Shown in pieces: positions 19,650 to 30,866 of a DNA stretch of 64,000 nucleotides. Where the stretch lies: NCBI GenBank assembly GCA_944739405.2, contig OX123205.2, positions 33,624,475 through 33,688,474 of the forward strand, given 5' to 3'. Under the pieces are notes generated by a model. The model ran no database searches, had not been told where the DNA came from, and saw only the letters and a list, made by a program, of their open reading frames with translations. The stretch comes from Euclidia mi (lineage: Eukaryota > Arthropoda > Insecta > Lepidoptera > Erebidae). The position numbers and the translations under genes were made by a program. Numbering within the stretch: position 1 is the stretch's first letter; each line of letters opens with the position of its first letter.

Positions 19650-20365
19650 AATAGAAAGACACATATTGACTCTTCTGTACGAGACAATACTAAACTACAA
19701 ACACACTTTGTATCCACGACCTTGTACAAAAAAACTGTAATTATATGTGTACACAAGTATTTAACAACATACCCCGACGCATACGCGAACTTCCCCTGTC
19801 TCAGTTTGTATCTCAATTGAAGACTTGGCTTATAGACAGATGCTTTTATACACTTTCCGAATTTATGTCGTACAAAGACAGGTAGATAGTTAGGTATAAT
19901 ATAATAAAGAATATTGAGTATTAAACATTATAATAAATTATCTGATGTTGCATTTCATATTGTATTTAAATTGTTTAAATTATAATTGTAAGTAAAGCTA
20001 ATTATATTATATATGAAAAAAAATAATTATATAGTTATTAATGAAATTGGTGATAGAATGTAATTTAATTTTTAGACATGTTACCTATTTATGAGTATTT
20101 TCAATTGATTTATAGTTGAAATGTATGTATGTGATAATTTTGTATATTAAATGTTAGTGTTATGTCTGTAATACTGTTACGATTAATATAATGCGGGTTA
20201 ATGTTATGTTTAATGTTAAGATTAATTGAGTGGGTACTTAACTACTCATTATTTTTAGCATGCCATTTATATGGTGAGACATGTAGTACAATTATTTTCT
20301 GTCAGACCTTTATAACCGTGTTTCTGGCAAATAAAGTATCTATCTATCTATCTATCTCTCTCGTT
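19650..20365 (+). mobile_element. LINE 3' end with (TATC)n tail
   Basis: It comprises the coding end described below, an A+T-rich 3' UTR, the block AGCATGCCATTTATATGGTG, CCGTGTTTCTGGCAAATAAA and a TATC microsatellite (20338-20357). This is the end of a non-LTR element; 5' parts are missing. Confidence 0.6.
19757..19885 (+). pseudogene. C-terminal end of a LINE protein
   Basis: The frame reads VFNNIPRRIRELPLSQFVSQ then LKTWLIDRCFYTLSEF and stops at TAG. The pattern 'YN.LP..IR.LP...F...LK..L...FY...EF' is the usual last segment of CR1/Jockey-type RT proteins. Upstream, another frame (TRDNTKLQTHFVSTTLYKK) may continue the similarity, implying a frameshift. Confidence 0.55.
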
Positions 20366-20369
20366 AACA

Positions 20370-20849
20370 TTTTGAATACACTGAGAACCAGCGGCGAGGC
20401 TGCAAAAAGTAAAATCCTTTTATTAATGAACGTCTTCAGTTCAGTTGCAGCTGATCTCTTTTAAAGGTTATATGTGTGTAGTTGTAACAATCCTATTGAG
20501 ATGATAGCCTCTTATTTCGATTTTAGAGTTACGCACAAATAGGACAACTAACAATATTTCTCAAAACAGCACTCGATGCAATGTAGTGCCTGGATATATA
20601 TACATATCGCTATAATAGGGATGTTGCCAGCTAGTCAAATCAGACACTTTTCTCGTTGTACGGATTTTGTATGAATTATGCACTTAGAGACATCATTATT
20701 ATTTCCTGTCTAGTAGAGTGCTAATTATCAATGAATTGACATAAAAATGTAAAATTGAGTTTTAACTTTAGTTGAGGATTGAAACTGATATTATTTTGCT
20801 AAGTTTTAGTATATAACGGTACTTATATAATTTATTCTACTAGCGGTAA
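20370..20849. other. No recognisable feature
   Basis: A+T-rich; no supported gene or repeat edges. Confidence 0.35.
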
Positions 20850-21145
20850 ACATCCCTATTATTTTATTTTTATTTTTTATAGACTCACGCTTGTATCCCC
20901 GAAGGGGTAGGCAGAGGTGTGATATAACACCCACATTTCGCCATGAATTTTTAGGACCCACGTAATAGGGGGCGAGCCTATTGCCGTACCAGGTTTATTA
21001 CCAGACTCCGAGCTGCTACTGAGAATTTCCTAACGGAAAAACCCAATAACACTTTGCCCGACTTGGGAATCGAACCCGAGACCTCTCAATCCCACGCGCA
21101 CATTTATGCCGCGAGACCAACGAGGCAGTCAAGACATCCCTATTA
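20850..21145 (-). mobile_element. tRNA-derived SINE, family S1, full length
   Basis: A perfect 12-bp TSD ACATCCCTATTA (20850-20861 and 21134-21145) brackets a minus-strand SINE. The head reads TGCCTCGTTGGTCTCGCGGC (A-box region) and GGTCTCGGGTTCGATTCCC (B box). The body has GGTTTTTCCGTTAGG, GTACGGCAATAGGCTCGCC and ACGTGGGTCCTAAAAATT. The tail block is CTGCCTACCCCTTCGGGGAT. This is the best-preserved S1 copy in the window. Confidence 0.85.
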
Positions 21146-23084
21146 ATACATAGAATAGTTTTATCCCGTACAAACCACGCAGGCAAAGCCGCAGTGATAT
21201 GCAGGGCATCAAAACAATTATAAATAAGATGTCATAAAGATATTTCAATTTGAAGGATGTTAAATCTGTGAAAGCACTGGGCTAGGGGTCGAAATATTCG
21301 CATACACAACACATCGGTGGGCAACGCGTATACGGAATATCATTACCTTGTTACTAGTGGCGCCACACAACCATTCCGATTATGGATAAGTCTCGATATA
21401 CTATTTTTAATTCAGAAAACATTAAAAAAAATATCGAATATGATTTATATGGTACAAATCATGACTGTACTTATTAACAAAAAACGCGTTTTCAAAACAT
21501 TCATTGATAAAATTCTTATCTGTAAAAAAACTAACGCATACATTTAGATATTAGTATACCGGTTTATGTTTGCCATAAGTACGAAAGAGCTGATTATTGC
21601 AAAACTATAAAGAGTTACTCAGCAAATTCTACTAAACTTTAAACACATTTTCGGGGCAACCGAAAACACCTAGCGCAGTGTTTAACCACCAGGCCTCCGC
21701 TTAAACCACTACCCAATACAGAACCAATTGGTGAATCTTAAAGAAAAAATATAGTGACAAGGAGATTGCTTTTCCAATTATCGGCTCCATTAAGACTAAT
21801 AACTAGTAGCACAAAGTTCTTTTACTTAATAGACTGGGAGAATGACATAATGATTTAAGCGGCCGCTGCTCCGCCAAACACCATACAAGAGCACTCGACG
21901 ATCTTAAAACGAAGCTGCACTTTGTAAAATCAACTAATTTTTATTCAGTTGATAAAACTAGTTAATAGATAGATGTAATAGTTATAAAACTTTTCATATT
22001 ATATTTACTTTATTCAACAGTCCAATGATGATTTAAGTATGTGATCCGAGGAAAATTCACTTGCTACATTAAGTCACATCACTTTCTGGTGGAATGTTAT
22101 TTATGAATGCACAGTGTGCATTTCTAATCGGGGTCCCGATGCAAAACGATCAGTTGGCTCATAGCTATTTATAACAACCATTCGTGCAGTTATATTTGGT
22201 TACTAGTTGGTTTCGTAATAAATAGTTACATCAAATTGAAAAGTTGATATCCCGTACTAAAAACTTTTATTTTGTACAATGAACATTTATTGAAACTTTA
22301 GAAAACTGAGATACGATTCTGAATCGCTTCGATGCTTTGAAAATGCAAGATCTTCTTATCAGTAGATATTATTTGCCTTATATTTTATAGATCAACAGAG
22401 TAAACCAAGATTATTCTTACAGCACACCAATTAATCAAATTAACGTCAACACAAAATATAAAGCTGGGTTTGAATACCGAATGTACATTTTAATTTTACT
22501 TCCATTAAAAGTTCATAATTGGTTTTTAATTACCAATATTGACACGAGTAAACTATTAAAACTTAATTTTCATGAAACAAACATTTTGAATAATTTATTT
22601 ATATTTCCGGAACTATGGCCAAAATAATAAACCATGGTAAACCTACGCGATGGAGTTTTCTGTGCGTGCACCTTTTTTATGACACATCCCAAATAATGGC
22701 AAGTGGTCGCCATGGCTCAGAGGGTTATGGGGGATATTTCCACGGGAAAAAAGGGAAACCTCCGGGCAGACTGAGAATATAAATTATGAGTTACGGGGCA
22801 AAAATAGGCTGTTATATAACGTTTGACGCCAAGGGGCCATTCTGTTTGGTGTAAAGTAAATTAAATAATAGGAAGAATGTAGATTAAGGGTTGGTTTTGT
22901 ACTTAAGTTATAAAGTGGACTAACAAATGGGCACTTTAAGATTGATTGATGAGATGTTTCACAGTTCACCTAATACAATTCAACATAATTGTTATCCAAA
23001 ACCTACATTTGATATCATCTTTGCTCAAAAAACTCGTGTTTAACACTAAGAATAAATCCAGCCTCGCTTACAAAAATTCCTCTA
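21146..23084. other. Mostly unannotated; S2 head fragments near 21.7-21.9 kb
   Basis: CCTCCGCTTAAACCACTAC (21691-21709, minus) and GATTTAAGCGGCCGCTGCTC (21853-21872, plus) resemble the head of SINE S2. Nothing else is supported. Confidence 0.35.
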
Positions 23085-23155
23085 ACCGACGCAAAGATTA
23101 TCCAGACTCAAATGAACTATTTGTGGCTAACACAAAGTGTTGTCCCATGGAGCAC
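23085..23155 (-). repeat. SINE family S2 fragment
   Basis: The minus strand shows GGGACAACACTTTGTG and ATTTGAGTC, as in S2 (26500-26725). An open frame across it (120 codons) partly reads this SINE and is unlikely to be a gene. Confidence 0.45.
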
Positions 23156-23689
23156 ACAAAATTCGACGCAGTATGGAGAGTAGCTGATATCATTACACCA
23201 TTGACTGGACGGCCAATCAAGTTTTATTTTCGGATCGGCAATTCGGATCTGATAGACATGATTACCCTGTTGCGAAATTTTTTATCGAAGCACCAATGCA
23301 TTTGGTAGAACAATGTATATTTCATGTTTAATGTAGGACTTGACACAATGCGTTTTTGATACATAAATAATAATAGCACTTTCTTTTTATTTATCTCCAC
23401 AAATTACACTCGTTACATAACTAAGTTATATTTGTAAGGGATACAGTTGACGGGCTAGAAAAAATTCATTTGTGGGAGATCTGGAGTCTAAACTAAGCCT
23501 AGACCTGTATTTTAAATATGTCTTCACTTCAAACCCACAGGCATCACAGTCTCTTCGGAATTGATTACCGCTTGCCAAACTGTTAAGGAACTATAAAGAG
23601 CTAACTTGCATGTCTGAGAATTCTCGATAATGTTTTTGGAAGACATGTGCCTGCCATTTTACACTTGACTAGTATCTTAAACCATGTTT

Positions 23690-23770
23690 TAGCCTTCTCA
23701 GAATGAGAAGAGGCCTGTTCCTAGCAGTTGGACAGATTGTTACCAAGACTGATGTAGATAAATCTTTATC
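23690..23770 (+). repeat. LINE 3'-end fragment (CCTAGCAGTTGGAC)
   Basis: AGAAGAGGCCTGTTCCTAGC followed by AGTTGGACAG is the AGAGGCC...AGCAGTGGGAC module seen at 53045-53115 and 62345-62440. Confidence 0.45.
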
Positions 23771-24334
23771 TTACCTTATTTAGCTAGATTACCTTATTTC
23801 GGCCGACTTACTATGGAAGTGTTCGCGGAGAGACCCTACCAATCTGTTTGGCCATCAGGCGGTCTAAATGTAAAAATCTTTTTGCACTTCAGTTACCGGT
23901 TACGATACTTTTATGAAATTCTCCATGCAATAGTTTCCGCTATTTTCTCTGGTAAACAAGATTATACTAGAGTGTAAGAAAAGTAATAATAATTAGTTTT
24001 GTAGTAGCATCCTAATAAGTGTGGACGCAGATTTTGTACATGTTTGCTTTTATTTTAAAGCTGGGACAGAACCAGGATAAATAAAAATATAAATAGGAAC
24101 TGGCCCTGAAATCCTTTTAATTCTTACGGAAATAAATGTAATCAAGGCAATGTAAATGTAACTTATAGTTTTCATGGAATTCGGAAGATATTATCTGATA
24201 GACTTAATACTTGAATGCCTTAATTTATTAGACGTTGCGATATTTCTATAAAAAAATATATATGACCCTTGGGCCGACCCGAGGCTTTGATAGGATATTA
24301 AGTACACAAATGTACTGTACACAAATGTAATGTA
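23771..24334. other. No recognisable feature
   Basis: No coding or repeat structure is supported, apart from short GTACACAAATGTA repeats just before the palindrome. Confidence 0.35.
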
Positions 24335-24398
24335 CGGAATCAGGAGGGAGTCCAAATGAAACACCAAAGTGTTTCATTTGGACTCCCTCCTGATTCCG
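24335..24398. repeat. Perfect 30-bp hairpin with 4-nt loop
   Basis: The left arm 24335-24364 (CGGAATCAGGAGGGAGTCCA plus AATGAAACAC) is the exact reverse complement of 24369-24398, with the loop CAAA. Complete identity implies a recent origin or active homogenisation. No TSD is obvious. Confidence 0.85.
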
Positions 24399-24968
24399 TG
24401 ACACGATCTTAACGACAAATATAATCCATGGTTAAGACTAGTGTCTGGATATTTGAGGACACTGCCTGGCAGCTATCACATGGTAACAGTTGGCATAAAC
24501 CTTCAGCTGAAATTCAACGCTGCGATAACTAACGGGTAGGTATACTATATGCTGAGATGTGGCCTGATGGGCATTTTGAGTAGCATAAATTTATTTTGGT
24601 ATTTAACTTGTCATCAACATTCTTTGTTTGTAATTTGTATTATTTATTATGTACCAAATAAATGTATTTTCTTTCATTCATAACAACTGAGACGGATGGC
24701 CCTACGAGCTCTCAATGCACAGAGGGGTGAGTATTTTACGGGCCGGTCACCCTCTATACACATAAGAGTGACAAGCGCACTTATTCTCCCACATCGATAA
24801 TTTCGTGCGAACTCCACTTTGCTATGAGCTCTTCAATGCCGCTACACATAAAACTATCTATAAGTACATACTTATCGTAGAATATTCTCAGTAAAAACCG
24901 AACCTGTATATAAACGGTAGTCGAAAATATAGTCCTTATTGCAATTAGCACATACACAGTTCACGAAA
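24399..24968. other. No gene; possible retroelement tail near 24.6-24.7 kb
   Basis: ATTATGTACCAAATAAATG followed by TTTTCTTTCATTCATA at 24649-24682 resembles a polyadenylated LINE end. The rest is featureless. Confidence 0.35.
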
Positions 24969-25234
24969 TGCATTTTTTTATTTACTCACGCCTGTATCCC
25001 CGGAGTCATAGGCAGAGGTATAATGTTACATCCACACTTCGCCATGTTGTGAATTTATAGGTCCCAGGTAATAGGGGCGAGCCTATTTCTTTTACCACTT
25101 TACCAGGCACTTTGCCAGACTCCGTTTTGCTACTGAGAAGTTGGAAAACCCCAATAATACTTTTGTCCGACCTGGGAATCAAGCCCGGGACGCCCTGATC
25201 GGTAGACGCATACGCTGGTCACGTCGTGCATTTT
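24969..25234 (-). mobile_element. SINE family S1, diverged copy
   Basis: It contains TATCCCCGGAGTCATAGGCA, AATAGGGGCGAGCCTATT and GGGAATCAAGCCCGGGAC (B-box region on the minus strand). A likely TSD TGCATTTT lies at 24969-24976 and 25227-25234. More diverged than the 20.9-kb copy. Confidence 0.7.
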
Positions 25235-25671
25235 ACAGAATAATATTTAGTTCTTATCTTTCAATCGTTTTGGAAAATGCGTAAGAATATAAAATAATAT
25301 TTCTAAATAATATCACGCATATTAAAACGCTACCAGCTTACTTTTTATACCAAAACGGCGCACCCAAATTGAAGGTAATTTAGTAGCATTGTGGAAATTA
25401 AATTATTGAGTAATTCACTGTATTCGTCCATTTTCGTTTGATTAAATGTTGTATGTACACAAGTTTTGTTAAAACATCAAATAATGACATCAAAGTAAAC
25501 CATTTTACTTGGATCAAAAGTACTGACGGATTTTCTTAAAGGTTGTTGTCAGGAGAGCTCAAAGATCTTATTATACTTATGTTAATATTATTGACTTTGC
25601 AGAGGTTACTATTTATATTGGGTCTTTTTCTCTTGGAAACGTCAAATATCCTTCGTTATCGAATAATTTTT
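25235..25671. other. No recognisable feature
   Basis: A+T-rich DNA; a 65-codon open frame here reads partly through the adjoining hairpin and has no motif. Confidence 0.35.
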
Positions 25672-25731
25672 TGCAAATATTTTCCTCAAGTAACAATGCC
25701 GGGGTATTTTTACTTGAGGAAAATATTTGCA
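25672..25731. repeat. Perfect 22-bp hairpin, 16-nt loop
   Basis: TGCAAATATTTTCCTCAAGT plus AA is exactly complementary to 25710-25731. Confidence 0.75.
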
Positions 25732-26499
25732 GCGGGCTAATTCTCGTAAACAATTACTTTTGTTCAAAATGCAATTTCGATCTAGTGTCATACTTTACAT
25801 ACTTATGTCATAAATGGTATTCTCCTAAATTAACTAATACTTGAATGATATCGCGACTAGGTCGAAAATTGAACAAAGTGCAGTTAGCTTTGCTAATCTA
25901 TGACAAAAAAAACCGGTCAAGTGCGAGTTGGACTCGCGCACCGAGGGTTCCGTACAAACCTGTAGTTATATAAGTAAAAGTCCACCAGTCATAGTTATGT
26001 TATTTTTATTGCAAAATGAAAACCATGACGACATTACAGTATGAAAAGCTGGAGGAGCATAAATTAAAGAAAAAGGTCTCTTGGTCGTTTGTAATCAGTC
26101 ATCCTTTATTTTATATTAAAATAAATATGGTATTCTTTGTAGTCAATGTAGAGTATAGTCTTGTCAATAAAAGAGTAGTAGATTGGCAACGCGTCAGATT
26201 CTAAAGTAACTATATTTCAAAAGCCAATATAGGTATATAATCGAATCCCAAAAAATAAAATGATTAAACAAGAATAATATGCCATAGGTCATATGCCACA
26301 CACCTGGAGGGAAATCAGCCATAGACGGATGTCTCTCGAACAGCGCGGCCTTCGCGAACATGTTTAACATATATCGCTTATTTTATAATATAACTTAAAT
26401 ACCTATACCAGCTAGTATATGTCTGTAATTAATAGACAAGGCATGTTGAGACTATATTTACTATTGTAACAGCATTTGTGTACACATACATACGACTGC

Positions 26500-26725
26500 A
26501 CGGTTGGCGTAGTGGTTTAAGCGGCCGCCTCACCGCTTGGCACTGCGCCGAAGTGTTGTGGATTCGACCCCCACACGAGACAACACTTTGTGTGACTCAT
26601 AATTGTTGTTTCGAGTCTGGGTGTTAATTGTGTCCGTTAGTTGTATGTTTGTAAAGTCCCCCGCGACACAGGATTCAGTCCTAATGCATGAGTTGTCTTT
26701 TTAAAAAAAGAAAAAGAAAAAGAAA
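26500..26725 (+). mobile_element. tRNA-derived SINE, family S2
   Basis: The head GGTTGGCGTAGTGGTTTAAG contains an A-box-like TGGCGTAGTGG, and GTGGATTCGACCCCC is the B box. The body has CAACACTTTGTGTGACTCAT, TTGTTTCGAGTCTGGGTGTT and AAAGTCCCCCGCGACACAGG. It ends in an A-rich (AAAAAG)n tail. It lies inside the probable Helentron. Sister copies are at 36528 and 60362. Confidence 0.75.
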
Positions 26726-27002
26726 AACATGTTTAAGACAAATATAAATATCTTTATCTTTATCTAGCCCTGCGGCAGCCTTGCAAAAGTCTGCTGATGA
26801 ATTATGGTAAGATTTTTTATCAAAGTTATTGATTTATAAAGTTTTTAGTGACTATTAGAAATCTGTTACAAAAATATTAATAAAGTATTTTTAATAATTA
26901 TAGTAATTATTTGCGATAAAAATAAAACTATTACTAGGTGACTATTTGCACATAAAATAAAACAATAATTAATATTCTTAATAAAAAAAAATGTCAAAAA
27001 TA

Positions 27003-27265
27003 GGTAAGCGGCGATAGCCCAGTGGTGTACGTAACTGACTACCGAGACGATCATCTCGGGTTTGATCCCCAGGTACCCCGGGCACACATCACTGACTTTT
27101 CGGAGTTACATATGTGTGTGTTTAAAACGTTAATTATCGCTCGCTTAGTAATGTGCCCGGTAGATGGCAATAGGCTCTCCCCCTATTACATTGGGACCGA
27201 AACATAACTGGCGAAGTGTGGGTGTGTAATACATCTCTGCATACCCCTTCGGGGATAAAAAGGCG
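27003..27265 (+). mobile_element. SINE related to S1, alternative head
   Basis: The head reads CGGCGATAGCCCAGTGGTGT (A-box region) and CTCGGGTTTGATCCCCAGG (B box). The 3' half has AATAGGCTCTCCCCCTATTA and ATACCCCTTCGGGGATAAAA, as in S1. It inserted into the helicase-bearing unit. Confidence 0.65.
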
Positions 27266-27383
27266 TGAAGTTATGATACGTTATATAAATTAAAAAAAAA
27301 TCAGGATTCAGTATCAAATTTGAACCAGACCTGTAAATGGTGACTGAAAAGATATGAATAGTACCACATTGAATATTGAAGTT

Positions 27384-28586
27384 CTAAAAAACGTTATCTA
27401 TAATTGTACTACTTCGTGTTATGCTAGTGTTTATTAACGGAAACATGTTTATACATGAAAAATATGTGGGAATTTCATTTTGGGGATTCATTCTAAAATC
27501 AATATTGAAGTCTCCCACGACAATCAGACGAGAACATGAACTATACTTATTGAGGTATAATTCATGACTAATAATTATTATAAGTAAATAGAATTCATTG
27601 TTGGTCGCAAATAAATGTATCGCTTCATGTGCCTCAATAGGTAAGGTATTAATACTGTAACATCTAGAATTTATTAACTCTATATCCACAGTCATATTGT
27701 TTAAGGCTATTTCGAATGCCAGATCATCTCTTTGCCGCATTATTTTAGTCATCATAAAGAGACAGAATGGTTCCCACAACGGAGCGCCAGCAAGGGTTGC
27801 CAATGGATTTCGACTACTATTTAGCTGAAAAACCCAATTGTCACCTACCGGAGGTAACTGATTGGAGTCCCCGACGCTTGTAATAGATATACCAGCAAAT
27901 GGGGCATCTGTGTGAAATACTTGCTGCAATCTCCTATTAATTTGGTTAAGAGTTCTACTTCTTAGCATAGATATTCCATCCAAAATAATTAATCTTATTT
28001 TTGCAAGTTTACATGCTTAGATATTTGCGGTACTTGCTGATAATTCAGGCATTGTTTGGCCACACTGGGATACTGGAAGTCCAAACGTACTGTGTACAGT
28101 TTGACCAACGATTCTAAAAGCAGCTTCTCCCGTGTATGCACAAAGTAAGATTCTAGCATCGGCAGGATTTATACCCAGAACTCTATTAAATATAAGCATT
28201 AAATATTGACACAAACCCTTAATTAACAAACTTTTCCCCATACCAACTCCACCACTAACAAAATAATAAAATGGTAGTGGTGATTCTTGAGTGAAAATAT
28301 GTCCTAAATGTAATTTACAAAATGTCTGATCAAAATTAAATATTCTAACTAAACTCAATATATCATTTTCACACAATACTGCAGGTTGGGCAATCTCTCC
28401 TCCTACTAAATCCGATTGATTTCCATGTAAATATAGACAATGATCTGGATCACCTTCTTGTGTTTCTAATTCATAATCATCTAACGGACGAGCTTTTGCT
28501 TTCACTATACTATCCTCATCCTCTTCGTCTACATCTACATTACGAATTGCATCCAATAGTGCCTCGAACTCATCTGGTCCTCCCAA
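27384..28586 (-). pseudogene. Pif1/Helitron-type helicase remnant fused to an endonuclease-like end
   Basis: One minus-strand frame is broken by a single TAA at 28017-28019. It contains the Walker A motif GGVGMGKS (encoded at 28230-28253), ILLCAYTGEAAFRI..TVHSTFG (motif Ia), LIILDGISML (motif II, where the Walker B Glu is Gly) and GDSNQLPPV (motif III). RQRDDLAFEIALNNM follows, then AHEAIHLFATN. These mark an SF1B Pif1-like helicase as found in Helitrons. After that Asn the sequence changes to SRLIVVGDFNIDF and TRSSTIIDNVF, a GDFN-type apurinic-endonuclease signature. Helicase motifs V and VI are missing. The loss of the Walker B Glu and the stop mean it is dead. Confidence 0.8.
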
Positions 28587-28629
28587 CTGATTAAATTGAA
28601 GACTTTCTGAAAGGATTTCATCACTAAGT

Positions 28630-28899
28630 TCATTTCTGTTCGAGGTTTATAATTTCATTGACCAATTCAGTAATTTCATCCCTCCAGTTTGTGTATAACA
28701 TTAGCTGTTCCCTGTAGAAATTATCAGGATCTTGAGCCCTATTATATCCTCGGAAACGTATGACCCTGGCTTTTCTTCTTTTTCTCACGTATTCATCATT
28801 ATTTAACAGCGCAATCCAATTTCCTATACATTCATGGTCAGTGTTTTCACCTTCATATGTACACGAGATTTTTAGTTGAAAAAGTATAATACGCAGCAA
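28630..28899 (-). pseudogene. Helitron helicase upstream fragment (shifted frame)
   Basis: The frame reads RKRRKARVIRFRGYNRAQDP then DNFYREQLMLYTNWRDEITE. This matches the segment just before the helicase domain in Helitron proteins ('VIRY....D...YYRE.LML..PWR.E'). It is in a different frame from the helicase block that follows, so at least one frameshift separates them. The Rep nuclease that should precede it is not visible. Confidence 0.65.
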
Positions 28900-29044
28900 A
28901 TTAGCTAAACTAATTGTATCAAACGTTTAATCATGTGTCCGATTTTTATAATGATCCAGTAATTTTTTTTTAAATATGTCTGTGGACGATGCATCCAAGG
29001 ACTGCAAATCTATTATTTATCTGTGCTATAGACGTTGATGACGT

Positions 29045-30480
29045 ATGCTATAAGATCGTACCAAATTTCAAGATTTTGAGTTCACAGGAAGTACCCTGTA
29101 GGTTTTGATTCCCTTGCGAGTAGTCGCGAGTTTGAAAATATGATTATATTGCTCTTTATTTTGATTGATTAGACACAGAAGTTTATTTTTTTGTTACAGC
29201 CTAACGGTGTTATATACCTGACAATTAGACATGAATTTCAATTTAATACCTTTACGCGTTCAAGAGAAAGGGGCAGTAGGTTTAAATTTATTAAAAGTAT
29301 TTTTTTATATGCTTTAACTAAAAATTTACGGTTTTCGCAATTTTTCCTTTATATATGATATAAGACGTTGCTTCGTACCAAATTTTAAGATTTTTAGTTC
29401 ATGGGAAGTACCCTGTAGGCTTTGATTCCCTTGCGAGTAGTCGCGAGTTTAAAAATATGATTATATTGCTCTTTCTTTTGATTGCGTAGATATAGAAGTT
29501 TGATTTTGCTACAGCCTAACGGTGTTATATACCTGAGAATTTGATATGAATTTCAATTTAATACCTTTACGCGTTCAAGAGAAAGGGGTAGTAAGTTGAA
29601 ATTTATTAAAAATATTTTTCATATGCTGTAACTAAAAATTAACGGTTTTCGAAATTTTTCTTTTATGTGTGATATAAGACGTTGCTTCGTACCAAATTTC
29701 AAGATTTAGAGTTCACGGGAAGTACCCTGTAGGTTTTGATTCATTTGCGAGTAGTGGCGAGTTTGAAAATATGCTTATATTGCTCTTTCTTTTGATTGCG
29801 TTGACATAGAAGTTTGATTTTGCTACAGCCTAACGGTGTTATATACTTAAGTATTTGATATGAATTTCAATTTAATACCTCCACGCGTTCAAGAGAAAGG
29901 GGTAGTAACTTAAAATTTATTAAAAATATTTTTATTATATGATGTAATAAAAAATTTACGGTTTTCGCAATTTTTCCATTATATGTGCTATAAGACGTTG
30001 CTTCGTACCAAATTTCAAGATTCTGAGTTCACGGGAAGTACCCTATAGGTTTTGATTCACTTGCGAGTAGACGCGAGTTTGAAAATGTGCTTATATTGCT
30101 TTTTCTTTTGATTGCGTTGACATAGAAGTTTGATATTGTTGCAGCCTAACGGTGCTATAAACTTAAGTATTTGATATGAATTTCAATTTAATACCTCCAC
30201 GCGTTCAAAAGAAAGGGGTAGAAACTTTAAACTTATTAAAAATATTTTTTAATATGCTGGAACTAAAAATTTACGGTTTTCGCAATTTTTCCTTTATATG
30301 TGATATAAGACGTTGCTTCGTACCAAATTTCAAGATTCTGAGTTCACGGGAAGTACCCTATAGGTTTTGATTCCAAGGCGAGTTTGAAAATATGCTGTAA
30401 TTTGCAGCATAATCGGCTGTATCTTTTGATTGCGTTGGATTAGAAGTTTGATTTTTTTACAGCTCTATAGAACCGTAGAT
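29045..30480. repeat. Tandem array, ~314-bp unit, about 4.5 copies
   Basis: The landmark ATAAGACGTTGCTTCGTACC recurs at about 29360, 29672, 29990 and 30305, with a diverged start near 29050. Spacings are 307-317 bp. Each unit carries GAAGTACCCTGTAGGTTTTG, ACAGCCTAACGGTG and ACGCGTTCAAGAGAAAGGGG. The last unit runs into the element end (GACAGACGGACGGACAACAA), so the array grew from terminal sequence of the element. No unit codes for anything convincing. Confidence 0.8.
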
Positions 30481-30866
30481 TTAAGTATCTAGTATAAATT
30501 TCAGTTTGATACCTCCACGCATTCCTGAGAAAAATGGTCTTGACAGACGGACGGACAACAAAGTGATCCTATAAGGGTTCCTTTTTTTCATTTTGAGGTA
30601 CGGAACCCTAAAAAAAGGTAAACAAGTCACGTTAGGAACGCTAAAAAAGTCATTTGATAAAAACCAAGCTCTCATACTAAATACTTAACATTGATGGATG
30701 TTCACACCTATAAAATGACCTTACACCATCTACTACAGAACAAACAATTAGTAATTGTTTATTATAGTGTAGTTATCAATTTTCATTACTCAGCACCTTG
30801 CCGTCGGTAATGGCCCGTTTGCTAACTAGATAGTGGAGTTGCGATAACAAGTTTATAATAGTCTAA

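Larger units (their letters stand above)
25911..30612 (-). mobile_element. Probable Helentron-type rolling-circle element (composite)
   Basis: Read on the minus strand, the unit starts at about 30610 with AGGGTTCCGTACCTCAAAAT. It ends at about 25911 with the inverted motif GTACGGAACCCTCGG, then a hairpin (GTGCGCGAGTCCAACTCGCA) and CTTGACCGG before a T run. A start motif matched by an inverted motif placed just inside a terminal stem-loop, with T-rich flanks, is the Helentron pattern. Minus-strand helicase relics lie inside, in the matching direction. Two SINEs and a tandem array are also inside. The same ends occur at 59515-60274, and one end at 42095-42180. That the helicase belongs to these ends is inference. 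Confidence 0.5.

Noticed and set aside
20862..21133. Possible functional tRNA gene (A and B boxes)
   Set aside because: The head lacks a full cloverleaf and is followed by the SINE body; the same head recurs with TSDs.
22946..23308. 120-codon open frame as a gene
   Set aside because: Part of it translates an S2 SINE fragment and the rest has no recognisable motif.
29045..30480. CRISPR-like array
   Set aside because: Units are ~314 bp head-to-tail without short repeats and unique spacers, and the context is eukaryotic.
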